A DNA stretch of 64,000 bases, taken from assembly GCA_036924285.1 (NCBI GenBank), contig JAYKYS010000001.1, positions 4,438,501 to 4,502,500 of the forward strand, in the 5' to 3' direction. The DNA comes from Asterella californica (Eukaryota > Streptophyta > Marchantiopsida > Marchantiales > Aytoniaceae). Numbering within the stretch: position 1 is the first letter of the stretch; every line of letters starts with the position of its first letter. Shown here piece by piece: positions 34,150-46,080 of this stretch. A program made the translations under genes and the position numbers. The notes below the pieces were generated by a model that saw only the letters and a list, made by a program, of their open reading frames with translations, was not told the origin of the DNA and searched no databases.

Positions 34150-36010
34150 TCACATCTTTGGACATTGAAGCCCATGTTGTTCAGTGTGCAGCCATGCCGT
34201 AGTTTCCAAGCTGTTCCAGAATCTGCAAGAGATTGGAATGCATTCCCGTAATCTGTTCAACCATTGAAGCAATAGTCGGCTCTGTTCCGAGCTTAGACTT
34301 GTCAGCTCCGGAAATGAAATGTTGGGTAATGGAAGATCCGGCAGATCGGTAGCGCCGAAAGTGTCTTGGAGGAAGACTCGGCATGACTCTCTCTCGTAGG
34401 CCCCACGTTGGGAATTATCGTAAAGATTCAAGTAATCATCAGACAGTCTGATGATGAGCTCAGGGTGCTCGGACCATTTCTTGTGTGTCAGTAACAATGG
34501 CCACTTGCTGCAGCTACGGGGTAATAACACCGGTACCAGGGGCTCCGTCGATTGCGAATTCCCCTTCACCTTGACCCACCGGACGTGACCGCTCTCATCG
34601 ACCACAGCAAAGTCGCGATCCATGTTTCTGGACGAAACTCCCTCAGCTTTCCTTCCTGAATGGATGTGTACACAAACCTCCAAACGAGGAGGAGGAAGTC
34701 GGCTGCAATTACAGGCTTCTTGGAGTTTTGGTCTGAGGTGCATATTCTAACGAGCTCCGAGGCAAAAGTTACGACGTCGACTTTGCGAACTGATGCACTA
34801 CTTCTCAACCAGTTCACACCGGCATGGTGAGTCCCAGCTCTTTCCATGGAGACAACTGTCTGCTGCGGCATGAAACGATAGGGGATCCAAGGGTCAAACC
34901 TATCCATCCAATTGCTCAGGTGGTTCCCTTGCTGTGGAGGTGAAATGTTCATTGCCATCTTCGACTTCATGATCTCATCTATGGAGATAAGTCTGACTGT
35001 GCCCGAATCCTCGTATTTTACAGTTTTAGAGAGTTAATTTGGGGTCTGAGATCGACCCACATCTCCGTGGGTGCCTGTACGGAAGGCAGAGCAGACACAA
35101 ATGTCAGAACCTGAAGGTACAGATCGTCAGTAAGTGTAAGCAACCAATTCGAGTCGTCCAAAATTTATAGGTATTTTGAGCTTTTCATCTAAGGTACTCT
35201 CAATTGGTCAAGCACCTCCGAATACTTTTCCTGTACAGATCGATCTACAAGAAACCAATTTGAGCTGCCGATAGTTGGAGAAGCACTTTGCTCATTAAAC
35301 GCGGCCTCGAGTATTCTCCTGAAACGCTCGTCAACACGTCGGCTCACAGATGGCTTGCAAAGATCTTCGATTCTGGAGCCGACGTTCACAGCCACGAGAA
35401 TGCAGTCCTGCCCTTCGAAGTCACTCAGAATCTTATTCCTTACACTCTTGAAGTGGAAAAGACAATCTTTCACTGGGAAGAACTTGTAATTAAACGAGTG
35501 GCGCCGAGCTTCTAGTCGAGCTTGCGCGAGCTGAATCAGATTTCCCCTGTAGGAATCCCATTGCTTCGCAGAATGCTGTAGGAACGCAGCTGAGTATTCC
35601 TTGATTCCAAGGGCTGTCGAACTTGAGCGTTTCCCGTGAGCTTACCAGCAGAAAATCGGCGTTGATTAAAAACGGCAAACCAGAGTTAAGCTGGGATGGC
35701 AAGAAAGCATAAATGTTGCCATGAGAACCGCCCGCAATCCGATCTGCAACCCGCCCGCAATCCGATCCTGTTGCGGAAAGGCCAAGGTGATGGTCCACGT
35801 CGTCACCTCTCTCCTCTGTTCGACGGAGGCAGTCACGTTGAACCTCTGCTGCCATAGGAAATAATAACGTGCCTCGATGATATGTCCGGGCTCCTTGACA
35901 ACTGACAGCTTTGTCATGAACCCGGCTGCATCATCTCCATGCGAGGCTTGCGGAGAATCTGATCGACTGATAATAACCTCGTGATGGACCTTCCCTCGGC
36001 TGTCCTCCCG
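34150..36010 (-). pseudogene. Sacsin / NO VEIN-like (HSP90-type ATPase) protein fragment
   Basis: Plant sacsin-like and NO VEIN-type proteins have an N-terminal HSP90-like (GHKL) ATPase region followed by conserved middle segments. Here, from high to low coordinates: HHEVIISRSDSPQASHGDD then EARYYFLWQQRFNV; WTITLAFPQQDRIAGG; the family hallmark YAFLPSQLNSGLPFLINADF with LLVSSRETLKFDSPWNQGIL; then KDCLFHFKSVRNKIL and SNWFLVDRSVQEKYSEVL; and a C-terminal part (WMDRFDPWIPYRF, WSEHPELIIRLS). The family hallmark fits very well. A short duplication of the type cccgcaatccgatc at 35735-35765 breaks the frame inside the hallmark. Only about 600 codons remain of proteins usually well over 1,000 aa, so this is a truncated pseudogene. 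Confidence 0.75.
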
Positions 36011-36559
36011 AATTCGTCAAGTGTTTTTGAAGGACACCGACGCTTACAGGCTGTTAGTCATAATTCAGTGGAACGTACCTGTGGTGAAAATGGTTTCGAG
36101 GCTTGTCTTCATACCTAGATATTTAATCCCCTGGTTTATATACACATATATGCTCTCAGTTTCTAATAATTTCCTACTTTTTCACAGGAGATGTATAGAA
36201 TGATAAATACCATGTGTGTTTATATGCAGGAAAAATGTACTTAACACTTTTTTAACTAGGGAACTTATATATCACAGGGAAGATTTTCTCTTACCTATAT
36301 CGATATGGTGATTGTATCTAGTGTTTTGTATAAAACCTCCTAGTGCTCTTGCTCCTTACAAAGATTGCAAAAATATCCATTTTGGTTAGCTACAGTGAAT
36401 AAAATTCTTACGATTGTTGAAGACATACCGGCTTTGATCAAGATTACGGGATACACAACACAAGCAGTGGATTCATTTGATGGTGCTTACTAACCAGAAT
36501 TAAAAGTAGAATAAGAAAAGAGGAGATTAAATATTGACGAGTACCTACATATGTTGATA

Positions 36560-36723
36560 CTCAAATATTTATGTACAATATCAAGTTGAATAGAAACAAG
36601 ACCATTCTCACAAGAGATGTGAAACTTTTGAAAGAAGCCGTCTTTAAGTGGGACAATACGAATCACACTGAATCAGAAGCTGCAGATGATTTGTCTTCTG
36701 GTAATGAAAACGACCACATTTGA
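36560..36723 (+). pseudogene. Copia polyprotein scrap (post-integrase region)
   Basis: A short open piece reads YIKLNRNKTILTRDVKLLKE followed by AVFKW and an acidic tail to a TGA at 36721-36723. The pattern resembles the copia segment after the integrase core, where elements have a V-I-x-S-R-D-V-x-F motif before an acidic linker. No RT follows. Confidence 0.5.
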
Positions 36724-39700
36724 GAAAAGTTTTTATTAGATCAGAATGGTACGGTTCAGCTTGACATTCTTTAGGCTATATGGATAATGTAGTTTCCAAC
36801 TTTAACCAATATATTATCTTGTGAAGTTAATTTTTTGACTTTATTAAGTAATGTTTGTTTTTTAATTGTTACTAGGACCCTTACTCACTCTAATTATTAT
36901 TTACACTCTGTCATTGTTGATCATTTTTATGAAAATTCCTTCTAATCTTCTTTGTTCTTTGACTTTGCGAGATTTAGTGTTTATTTATTATTAGAAAAAG
37001 TACTTTTTAATTGCTTTTGTTACAGATGAAATATCATTGATTGAGCCTCCTGGCATTAAATACTAAGTGCTCGTTTTTTCTCTAAACTTTGTACTTGGCG
37101 TCACATTGCACATTCTCCACATAATTTTGAATTGAATCTTGCGATTCCTCCCTTTGTGTAATGAACCACATCGGTTTAGTTAATCTTCGGGGTTATATAT
37201 TGAACCTTCTTCGAACTGAGTTTCGTGCCGCAAGTTACAATTAATCTACTGTGGTAACTAATTATCTGACTGGGTTATTCTGGACTGTACTGCTTTACTA
37301 GTGACGATCTTTCTCCTGATAAATGTGATTAGTGATCTAAGCATCACTTCTTTCCTCGGTTCTTCATGTTTAGCAATTTTCTTTCCTCTTATGTATATTA
37401 TTTTGTAGCTTTCGCACATGCATCCAACATTTACCACCCATTGCTTCTTAGAGAAGTGATCGAGAGATCACTTCTTCTTTCGATTCTGAAAGTTGTAAAT
37501 CTTGCTAACGTTCTCTGGTTACGTACTTGCGCATGCGTCTGGATTTTTGCTTCTGATGCTTCTTGGAGAAGTGATCACTTCTCCCGAACATTATCGAATC
37601 TTGAAAATGTTCGCGGACGTAATGTTAGGTGTTAAATATAAGTGCCTAGTGATGCATAGTAGACATTGATCGCTGTACCATATGATTTTCACTGAAGTTT
37701 CCATGTCTTTTTCTGAAATACAGAAGTAGTATCAATCTGTGGTCATACTTTCCTGCTAATCGACCATAGTGTTATTCCACAAGCTTGTTTGCAGTTGCAA
37801 TCTTCAAGATGAATCATGTTGGTGTGACACATCGCTTCTGGACTTTGTACATCCAAACTCAGATTTGCTGATACGTATCAACTGAATTCGTACAAGCTAC
37901 AAACACATATGCAGAGTATGCGTTATCTAAAATCAAGATAAAATGAATACTCCATTATTTGCTTCTAGCTATGGTCGAGAAAATATCACGCTTCAAGATG
38001 CCTTTGATTGTGTATACTTATGATCCGGTGGTTTCTCTTGCACATGACGACGAACGTAAGTTTTTCAAGCCCTGCTGCCACGCGGCAAGCTCGCAAGCTG
38101 CCAGGTACGGGATCTAGGAGCTCTTATCCTCCAAGATCTTCCAGTGTGGTCCCAGTAATCCTGGACTCAACTGATCATGACATCTAGGGTACTGTTGGTA
38201 GAATTTGGATGAGAATCCTCTTCAGAGTCTAGCATCATGATCAGAGATCGGACGAGGAAAGATCTGCTTTCGGCATGGACTTAAATTTCAGCTGAGATCT
38301 TACGCTAGCTAGAAACTTGAACATGCATGCTCGTGGTGGGTGAAGGCTGAGACTTGTAGGAAGAAAGTGATCATGAATAGCTTCAAAAATATACTGCTCC
38401 TGATCAAGCAATGGGACAGCCTTCAGCCCTTCTAGGCTCGTTCTATGAAGACACAGAGCTCTTCACGATTCAACGGTTACTTTTTGCAAGACAAAATGGC
38501 TTTACTGCGATCAAGCTGCCCTGGCTCGTAAATAGTCCTTCTTTTAAGTGTCCGGACAATGAGGATATTCAGGGATGTCTCAGGAAGCAGCTTCATGCTT
38601 CGTTCTTCGTTCTTCGTATTACCCCTCCCACGATCGAGACCTTGCAATCCATGCAGGCTTCGAATTGAAACTAGCGATTCATACGAATTCTCACGGACCA
38701 GGTACAGAATAACGGACACAATGCATGTACACTTCCAGGGACATGCACCGAGTTTAGTCGGTCCTCTTACGAAACCGGTGCCCGAATATATATGTACACA
38801 CTAGTCGCTTCAATAACCTCATTCTGCTCATTCTCAACTATCGTTCTCTACACAGTATTCAATAATCCTTTGTGATACTCCTATCAGTTCTGTAAAGTCC
38901 CGGAACCTGAATCTCCAACAAACTCACGTTAGTCAATGATGCTGAAACACAGCATTCTACTTTCCAAAGTCTTGAATGGGCAAACGTTGCAAACTGGACT
39001 ACCTAAACTCTATGAATCATGAATGGCATCAAGCAAAACAAACTTCACATGATGAGGCCAAAGAAAATAGATTGATGCGTTAGTTAATGCATGCATTGTT
39101 GGAATGTGACACCCATCCTAGGTGCCACCTTTTTTATAGTATTTGAGACCATACATGTCACCAAGCCGGAATGTCGATCTCGGGAAAATTTGTACAATCC
39201 ATTCTACTACTCTCTAGCAAGATTTTGATAAATTAAACTCATGTACGTAAAGGATACAGGGCACTTCCCATTTATGCGGGTGTAAATGTAGTGGATGTCT
39301 TCTTGAATCGTAGCCTAGAGTCACAAGATCGCCGTGCGTTGCCGAAAAGAAGCGTTACTCTATTAACCAGTAACTGCGTGTGCTGTAGCTGGCGGGGAGC
39401 CGCCAGTGACTGAGCGATCCGAATGCTGAAATAGCACTTGTAGGAGATCTCAAGATATGGAATCAGTACGAGCAAAACGCAGCTCCTTCGGGCTTCAGAT
39501 GATCAAGTTACGGCCTGAAATTTCTTTCTTCGATCTCGGCTAGGTGGGTGGCGTAGAATGTTATCGTATTTGATGCATCTCCACCTGCACTGTGCTAATC
39601 AGGGCTGGGCCAGCTGCGCTGGCATGCGTATGTTCAAAGCTCTGGAGCTTGAATCAATGTTCGACTCTACTCTGGCTGGAAGATCGATCCGACGGGTGGT

Positions 39701-40078
39701 TGCTACTCCACTGGTGCAAGGATCATGACGCCTAGTCACGATCAATACCGTAACCCAGAGGTTTCAGCCATAGTCGGAAAGATACTAAAAGTAGGATTTA
39801 AATTCATCGTATGCAGAAACTCTTCACTCGGTCCGCAAGGATGATGCCACTCCATGGCCACTGCATTCCAGGCAGCTTGCAACAGATCGAAGAAGTTTGT
39901 ACATCCTTCTCTTACTCTTCTCTTACTCCAGGTCTTTTATCAGCGCGATGCTTAGAACATTAGAATTCTCCAAGCTCCTGGTGCTTTGGCCAACAGCAAC
40001 CGGGCTTCCGAGACTGCGTTGCACAAACGGCGATTCAGTGCAAGAGCCATTCGATTTATTCTCGGCAGTAGTGTGGGG
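36724..40078. other. Gene-free region with palindromes
   Basis: No gene supported. Short open frames at 37366-37635, 38411-38804 and 39272-39475 have no domain or splice context. The palindromes near 37.5 kb are listed separately. Confidence 0.45.
37452..37584 (+). repeat. Two palindromes sharing the word agaagtgatc
   Basis: agaagtgatc-gaga-gatcacttct at 37452-37475 (10-bp arms, 4-base loop) and a perfect 20-bp palindrome at 37565-37584 (arm ggagaagtga). The shared word suggests a duplicated operator-like or hairpin-forming site, about 110 bp apart, with no gene attached. Confidence 0.7.
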
Positions 40079-40947
40079 ATGGACAAAGATTTGAACATGC
40101 CATTCCTGTGCATTGACACGCTTTCGTTTGTTTGTCGGTGACACGCTTTCGTTTGTCGGTGAATAGATACCATGAGGTAGGAAGTGTAGAGCACACCCGC
40201 AGTGTCGATGATAGGGACCCGAGATCCCCTTGCAGCGCAACAAGCAGTGACAGCGTTGTAAGCGCCCCAAGCAATAACAGCGTTGAAAACCAGTTTATGA
40301 AGTAGCCATAAACTCATCAAAAGAGGAGAACAAAGCAAAATCTTCGGATGTAAACTGAATCGGAAGATTGTGAGTAAATTAACCACCAATCGCTCTCAAA
40401 TGAAAGCTGCAGCTGTGTTTCCTTCTGGTCGTGAAGTCCTGGAATATATAGGTGTTGGATCCGGAAAGGCGACACACAGAGAGAAGACTGTCAGGAGTTC
40501 TACAAGCCTTGGAGCTCCAGTTTCAAAATGCTTCATGAACTCCACTTGCTTCATGAACTCCACTTGCAGTCCCTATCATCGACACTGCAGGTGTGCTCTA
40601 CACTTCCTACCTCATGGCATTCATTCACCGGCAAACGAAAGCGTGTCAATGCCCTGGAATGGCATGTTCAAATCTTTGTCCATCCACTGTGAGTGAGAAA
40701 CGATCGGACTATCACTTTTCCTTATCCTTTTGCTTTCGAGAGAGGATGGGGCGATCACTTCTCCTATGTCCTTCTCTTTTGTGAATACTTTCATTTGTTC
40801 TCATTTTTTGAGCAGTTATGGCTTCTTCATCAACCGGTTTCTGGGGCGTTTATAACGCTATGACTGCTTGTTGCGCCGCAAGAGGATCTCGCAATCTCTA
40901 TCATAGACACTACGGGTATGCTCTACAGCAAACGAAAGAGTGTTATG
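40079..40947. repeat. Three copies of an unknown, formerly coding module
   Basis: Copy A (40079-40285) is inverted relative to copy B (40567-40684) and copy C (40837-40947). On the minus strand copy A reads AWGAYNAVTACCAARGSRVP then IIDTAGVLYTSYLMVSIHRQ. Copy B repeats the second half, and copy C the first half as WGVYNAMTACCAARGSR. The word acacgctttcgtttgt is also doubled in tandem at 40117-40155. Conservation of the reading frame between A and C suggests the ancestral unit was coding. I do not recognise the protein. Confidence 0.7.
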
Positions 40948-42766
40948 TGACAAGAAAATGTACAAAAACATGATCCATTGTTGTAGTTTGCTTTTAGGAA
41001 CAAACATATGTGAGGATTGCAAGATATGATTTTCAAAATGCACATCAATTCAAGCAGTAACTCACAGAAAGAAAGAAGTATCCTAGGGAGGAATAGGTGA
41101 TGTTTACTCAGGTCTGAAGAAGGAAAATAATCCAGAGGCTGCCCCTTCTATTGGAATAGAATCACAGACTTGAATGCAAACTCCAATCCGCTTGACATTC
41201 TTGAGTTTCTCCACCTGTCTAGAGCTTCTCTAGACAAGTAATGCCCGCTCCTTAGTACTGCCACTCTTTAATCCAACTCCCCGACTCTTTCTCTTCGGAC
41301 GATGCACGTGGACCAGTCGATGATCCTGCGAGTTTTCCTACTCAATACGGAGCACTACTTCCTTTGCGTATTAATTCATGAGCTCCATCCCTAGAGTTTC
41401 TATATCTTGGCCACGTCCCTTTATTACTCTTCAATCCTCCTAAAAAGAAAAATCAGGTTGCTTCCTGTCACCTGGGATATCGATCGAGCTTTCCTCGAGA
41501 AACTAAAATTTCTTCCCGTCTGCTCTTCAGTTCACCCCTGTGTCTGGCTTGTCCAGTACTACGTCCGTTCATCTGTGCTATACGATACTTCAGGAGTATG
41601 ACATTTGCTGTGTAGAACGTTCCGTCCACCTTCAAGAAAGAGGCTCGCAGCTATCCCGTTACTGATTGTAGGTAGGTACAAGATCTACTAAGTTCTCTCA
41701 GGCGTACTCTCGAAGGTCTCTATGACTCCCTGATTTCAACGAGCACGCGGATTGCTCCGCGATCGTCTTATGAGTAACTGAGAAACGTTCCCAGCTGCAA
41801 CCTCCCCTTGGCTACGAGGTTTGTTCAAAAGACGTGAACGAGCTGTGAAGTCTCTTCCGCTGCTCAAAAACATTCCTTCTCAAAACGTTAGAAGGAAAAC
41901 TTCGGAAGCGCCTTCAGCCTGGAGTGTTTAGCTGGAACTACTTCTTTTGAACTGCCTATGTCCAGCATGACATGTGGCAGCTCCCTGTATTACAGCAGCA
42001 ACCAATTTGGGTAAAAGGGACGCGCCGCGGTACCGGTCTAAGTGCTTAGAACTCAAGACCAAAGTTCGGTAGGTAGCAAGTGGAGATAGTACAGCTAAGG
42101 AGTAAGTGGCCTCTCAGTCGTACGAGGATAGGTGAGTGGCCGCTTATGTCTACTCTCCTTTCGTCTTCACTACGGCTATGGTCCTTCCACCAGCCAGTTG
42201 ACCTCTCTTCCGCTTACTTATGCACATGCATATGGATGTGTATACATAGATACACCTTGAATTTGTGCTATAATAACTGTGAAATCATAGGACGCGGTCG
42301 ACTCCTGAGGTCAGTGCCATAGATATAGGAAAACAAATTTTTTAAAGATTTTCTTTAATTGTCTCTAAGTACCCTCCGACGTTTAACCTTTCAACTTGCT
42401 TACTTTTGGACGGTAGGTGCTATTTCCGCTTTCTTTGTCCAAGAGGCCATAGCGCCCACCATCCTCACGTAGACGTCACCTTCTGTCGTCTATTTAGTCA
42501 GAGGACTTCTCCCTTCCTAGGAAATGCCACCTTAAAATACATAACGGTACATGTGTATCTAGCAATGTTTACTTCCCGGCTAAGTGAGTATCCGAAGATC
42601 CTCGTACTGTCTTTAACTCGATGTTTTCCTGTATAGTAATAGGTTCATACCCATGATTTTAATCAATATTCTGTAAAAAATAAAAAATTTGATAAATTTG
42701 ATAAATGTGGCAACCACATATGTAAACCAAATTGAAGCTCAGACTTTTGAGTTTGAGGTTTAGGAT
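40948..42766. other. Gene-free
   Basis: Stops in all frames, no domain, no RNA gene recognised. Short open frames at 41407-41601 and 42080-42636 look like chance. Confidence 0.45.
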
Positions 42767-43835
42767 ATGGTTGATCCTACTGAAGTAAAAGAAGGAACAG
42801 ATCTTACAGATCCTACATACCCAATAGATCTCGTAGTATCAACAGTTCAACAAGATGGAGAGATGGCTACTGTCATCACTAGACAAATATATCATCGTTT
42901 CAAAGGTGTCTCTGAAGATGAAGATGCTGATGCATACATCACCCTCTTTGAGACACTATCAGTAGCTAATAAAGAGGATGATGTCACGGATCGTATGAGA
43001 GTTTTCCTCAGTTTGATGAGGGAAGAGCTCTTCATTGGATGGATATTGCTTCAAAAGATTACATTACGTAGAATACCTTTAAGGCAGCCTTTCTCCAACA
43101 TTTCAGGGGAGTAGGCTACAACCTGAGGGTGCTCACTAAGTTGAGAACATTGAAGCGTTAGAAGAAGGAAACTCGAGGAGATTATACAGAGAGATAGAAG
43201 GTGATCTATTTGATAGAGTTCTAAAGGGAGGAGGTAACTTTTTATCCTACTGTCCAAAGCAAGCTATATACTGTCTAGAGCAAGCTAGCTATGGTTCATG
43301 ATTGGGTTATCAAAGAAGATGGAGATATTTTGTAAGAAAAACACCTCCAATGACTTGGATGAAGTGATGCTACACGCAGAAGCTTATGAGGCCTCAGTCC
43401 TAAATAGGAAGGCAGTGAGAGACAAGTCTAAGAGATCCAAGGACAAGAAGAAGAAAGACTCTTCAGACTCTAACAACAACAAGTCGTCAGAAAGGAGAGT
43501 TCCATCTGAAGATAAGGTGTCCTCTAGTGCAGAGTCTTCTTTTGAGTCTCTGAAGGAGAAAAAGAAGAAAAAGAAGAAAGAAAACAAGAAGGAGGTTACT
43601 GTAGTTGAGGTACGTGCACCTCCACCGCCAAGGGTGAAGACTTGAGGAGAAGTCAGAGTCGAAGTATGAGGAACTGCTCAAAAAAATGAGAGATCTGAAA
43701 GTCCAGATTGTGTGATCTAAAGAGAAGAAGAGTTCCTATGGTGTCAAGGCCTAACTTGTGGTGTACAATCTGCAAGGAGTCATGTCATGTTCACTCTACA
43801 TGTCCCAAGGCAGAAGCTAACATACAATAAGTAGA
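42767..43835 (+). pseudogene. Retrotransposon gag relic with zinc knuckle
   Basis: The first open block (115 codons from the ATG at 42767) has KGVSEDEDADAYITLFETLS and DRMRVFLSLM, a Retrotrans_gag-like helical pattern of gypsy elements. The frame breaks near 43110 and 43300. The next block (43298-43645) is a Lys/Ser-rich linker (KSKRSKDKKKKDSSDS), and a knuckle WCTICKESCHVHSTCPKAEA follows at about 43770 (CX2CX4HX4C, with the usual Gly before His replaced by Cys). No protease or RT follows in order, so this is a truncated gag. Confidence 0.7.
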
Positions 43836-44555
43836 GTGAGGAGAAGTTGAAGCGGAAGGAAATTATTATGATCCAGATGGAGAAGTTTGTTACCAGGTTG
43901 AGGTAGAAACTACTCTTATCTCATTGTCATGATATGAATTATTTTACAAGGTGAAAAATACATCTTTTAGTCAAAAGTTGGACTCTCTGAATCAAGTTAA
44001 GACCTCAGAGAAGTCGATTTTGAAGAAAGTGAGCATTTGAAAATTTGAGAACATCACGGTGTATGTCTCATCACATTGATCACCGTGGTATGCACATGTT
44101 AAAAAGATATAAAAAAATTGCAACGAAAAGTTATTTGGAGTACTTTTATAAGATTTCTAAAACCGAGAAGTATATAATAAATCTGAGTGAGTTCAAAATT
44201 TATGAGTATATGTTTGCATCTTAAAATATGAAATACGAACACTTGTGGAGATAATTATAATGGTTCGAGTTAGTGAAGGAAGATGAAATAACGTGTTTTA
44301 CTAGCATATTAGCTTAGAAACTGGTCTCTAGAACCAGTTGTGAGATTAGATTTCGTGAGTAGCAGACAAATCTGTAAGGAAGAGATTCCAGATACTCTTC
44401 CTCAACTCGAATGTATCTGTAGTACATTTGATTTGAGGAATAGGCAGAGTCATTGCAGTGCCTCCACATTGAAGAAGATCATGTGCGGAGCGGAAAAGCG
44501 GAGTCTAAGACGAGGAAATCAATGTCTATCCAAATCTCTACATCTTGAAAGATAA

Positions 44556-44725
44556 TTCACAGAGAATCATACTCATCGTATATGTGGATGATATCTTAAA
44601 TTCAAGAAGTGATAAGGAGTTGGTTTGATTATTCAACGAATATTTCTTTCGAGAAAGATGTAAAGACTGTCGCAAAACATCATTACAGAATACAAACCAC
44701 AAAGAAATAACATTTCTTCGTAGCT
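44556..44725 (+). pseudogene. Copia reverse-transcriptase scrap with YVDD
   Basis: RIILIVYVDDILNSRSDKEL is readable. The catalytic YVDD at 44581-44592 is flanked as in copia RT (usually YVDDILLTG). Stops follow within 20 codons. It is too short to assign to either copia copy in this window. Confidence 0.7.
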
Positions 44726-46080
44726 TAAACTCCTCGAATGTGGTGTCTAAAGAAGAAGAAGGATCATTGATAACGTTTGTCCATAGAGATATAATTGAGA
44801 ACATAGTTCAAAATATATCCAGATATAATTATCAACTGATAAGGACTCTTCGTCTACTTTTTTGATCTCTTTGGATTTTTTTCTCTATTCCTTTTTACAA
44901 ACTTTAATCTGAACAAAACAAACATGAAGATAAATTAGTAAAACACATTTCAATAGAATGTCAAAGCGCTTTAAAGGAAAAATGAAGCATGCAAAAAATT
45001 AATACTTACGTGATCTTTGAGAATGAAAACAAAATACTGGAGTCTTTCAAGTTTAGTTTCCTATGGAAACATTTCCACGCACGTTGATCAATTAGGAATA
45101 TTTGCTTGTTGCATGAAAAAGCACTCCACTTTATTGAACACCTTGAACTTCTCTCTCATTAGCCATCTCGAGGAGTAAAACTTTCTTGGAGATGACTCGA
45201 TCCTACATCGATGTCAATTATTCCTTGAAGTGACAACCAGTCGTTCAACTTGAAATACTCCGCAAGCTTTTGAATACCTTAATTAGAAGCTTTCTTCTTC
45301 TTAAGTGAAAGAAACGTCTTCTTTTGCCCTTTTACTTCCAACCGTGGTAAGCGCAGTTGCAATTTGGAATTCATAGAACTTCCAGAGAACCACGAACATA
45401 ACCTTACTGGAACCAATACTGTAGCTTCTGACTTAAGTTTACAGAAGTACCAGGAAATCTGAGCCGAAATCTACTTACCGAGAGGAACCAAGGGTTCCGT
45501 TCCAGGACTGAAATACTGTTCTTAGATAATAGTTCTTTTTCAGAAACCGGAGGCTAATTCCCTAGGGATCAGAGCTTGGAGCGATTTAGAATTCCCCACA
45601 TATGAACGTAATATAGGAGGGAGGATATTCGAATTCTTGTTTTCTGATCTTTTCTTTCCTTCCTTTGTCTATGAACCGAGAGGGAGAGCGGGGAAGGGGA
45701 CCGTTGTTTGCTTGGTTTGCTGTTTTAACAGGTTCATGTTCTCGAGATATCATTCGACTAGACGTTAGACGCGGATTATTTCAGACATCGGTGTCCTTTT
45801 TTCACGATGGACGTTCAGACGTTTTCGTTTACGTCAAGATTTCTGTGGAGAAGTGAGCGTTTACTGCAATACTCTATCCACAATTGCCAATCGTAATGAC
45901 TTCTTCATCTCCTTCTGCATTGTCTCTCGATTCGTCCTCGAGGGAGTTTCATCATACTCTTCGCCTACCAATTACTCTGAAGCTATTTACACGTCTTCGG
46001 ATGATGTGCTTCGGGAGGGAGGCCCCGCTGCCTCCCCAACTAGCAGCATGACTTCCCCATCGTGCATCCGAGTCCCTCTC
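44726..46080. other. Gene-free; possible 5' part of the LINE at its right end
   Basis: No gene seen in 44.7-45.6 kb. From about 45.66 kb small open frames lead into the LINE endonuclease and may be its 5' UTR or ORF1 remains. Confidence 0.4.

Noticed and set aside
43384..43681. Ser/Phe-rich minus-strand frames
   Set aside because: They are antisense to a Lys/Ser-rich low-complexity stretch in the gag relic.
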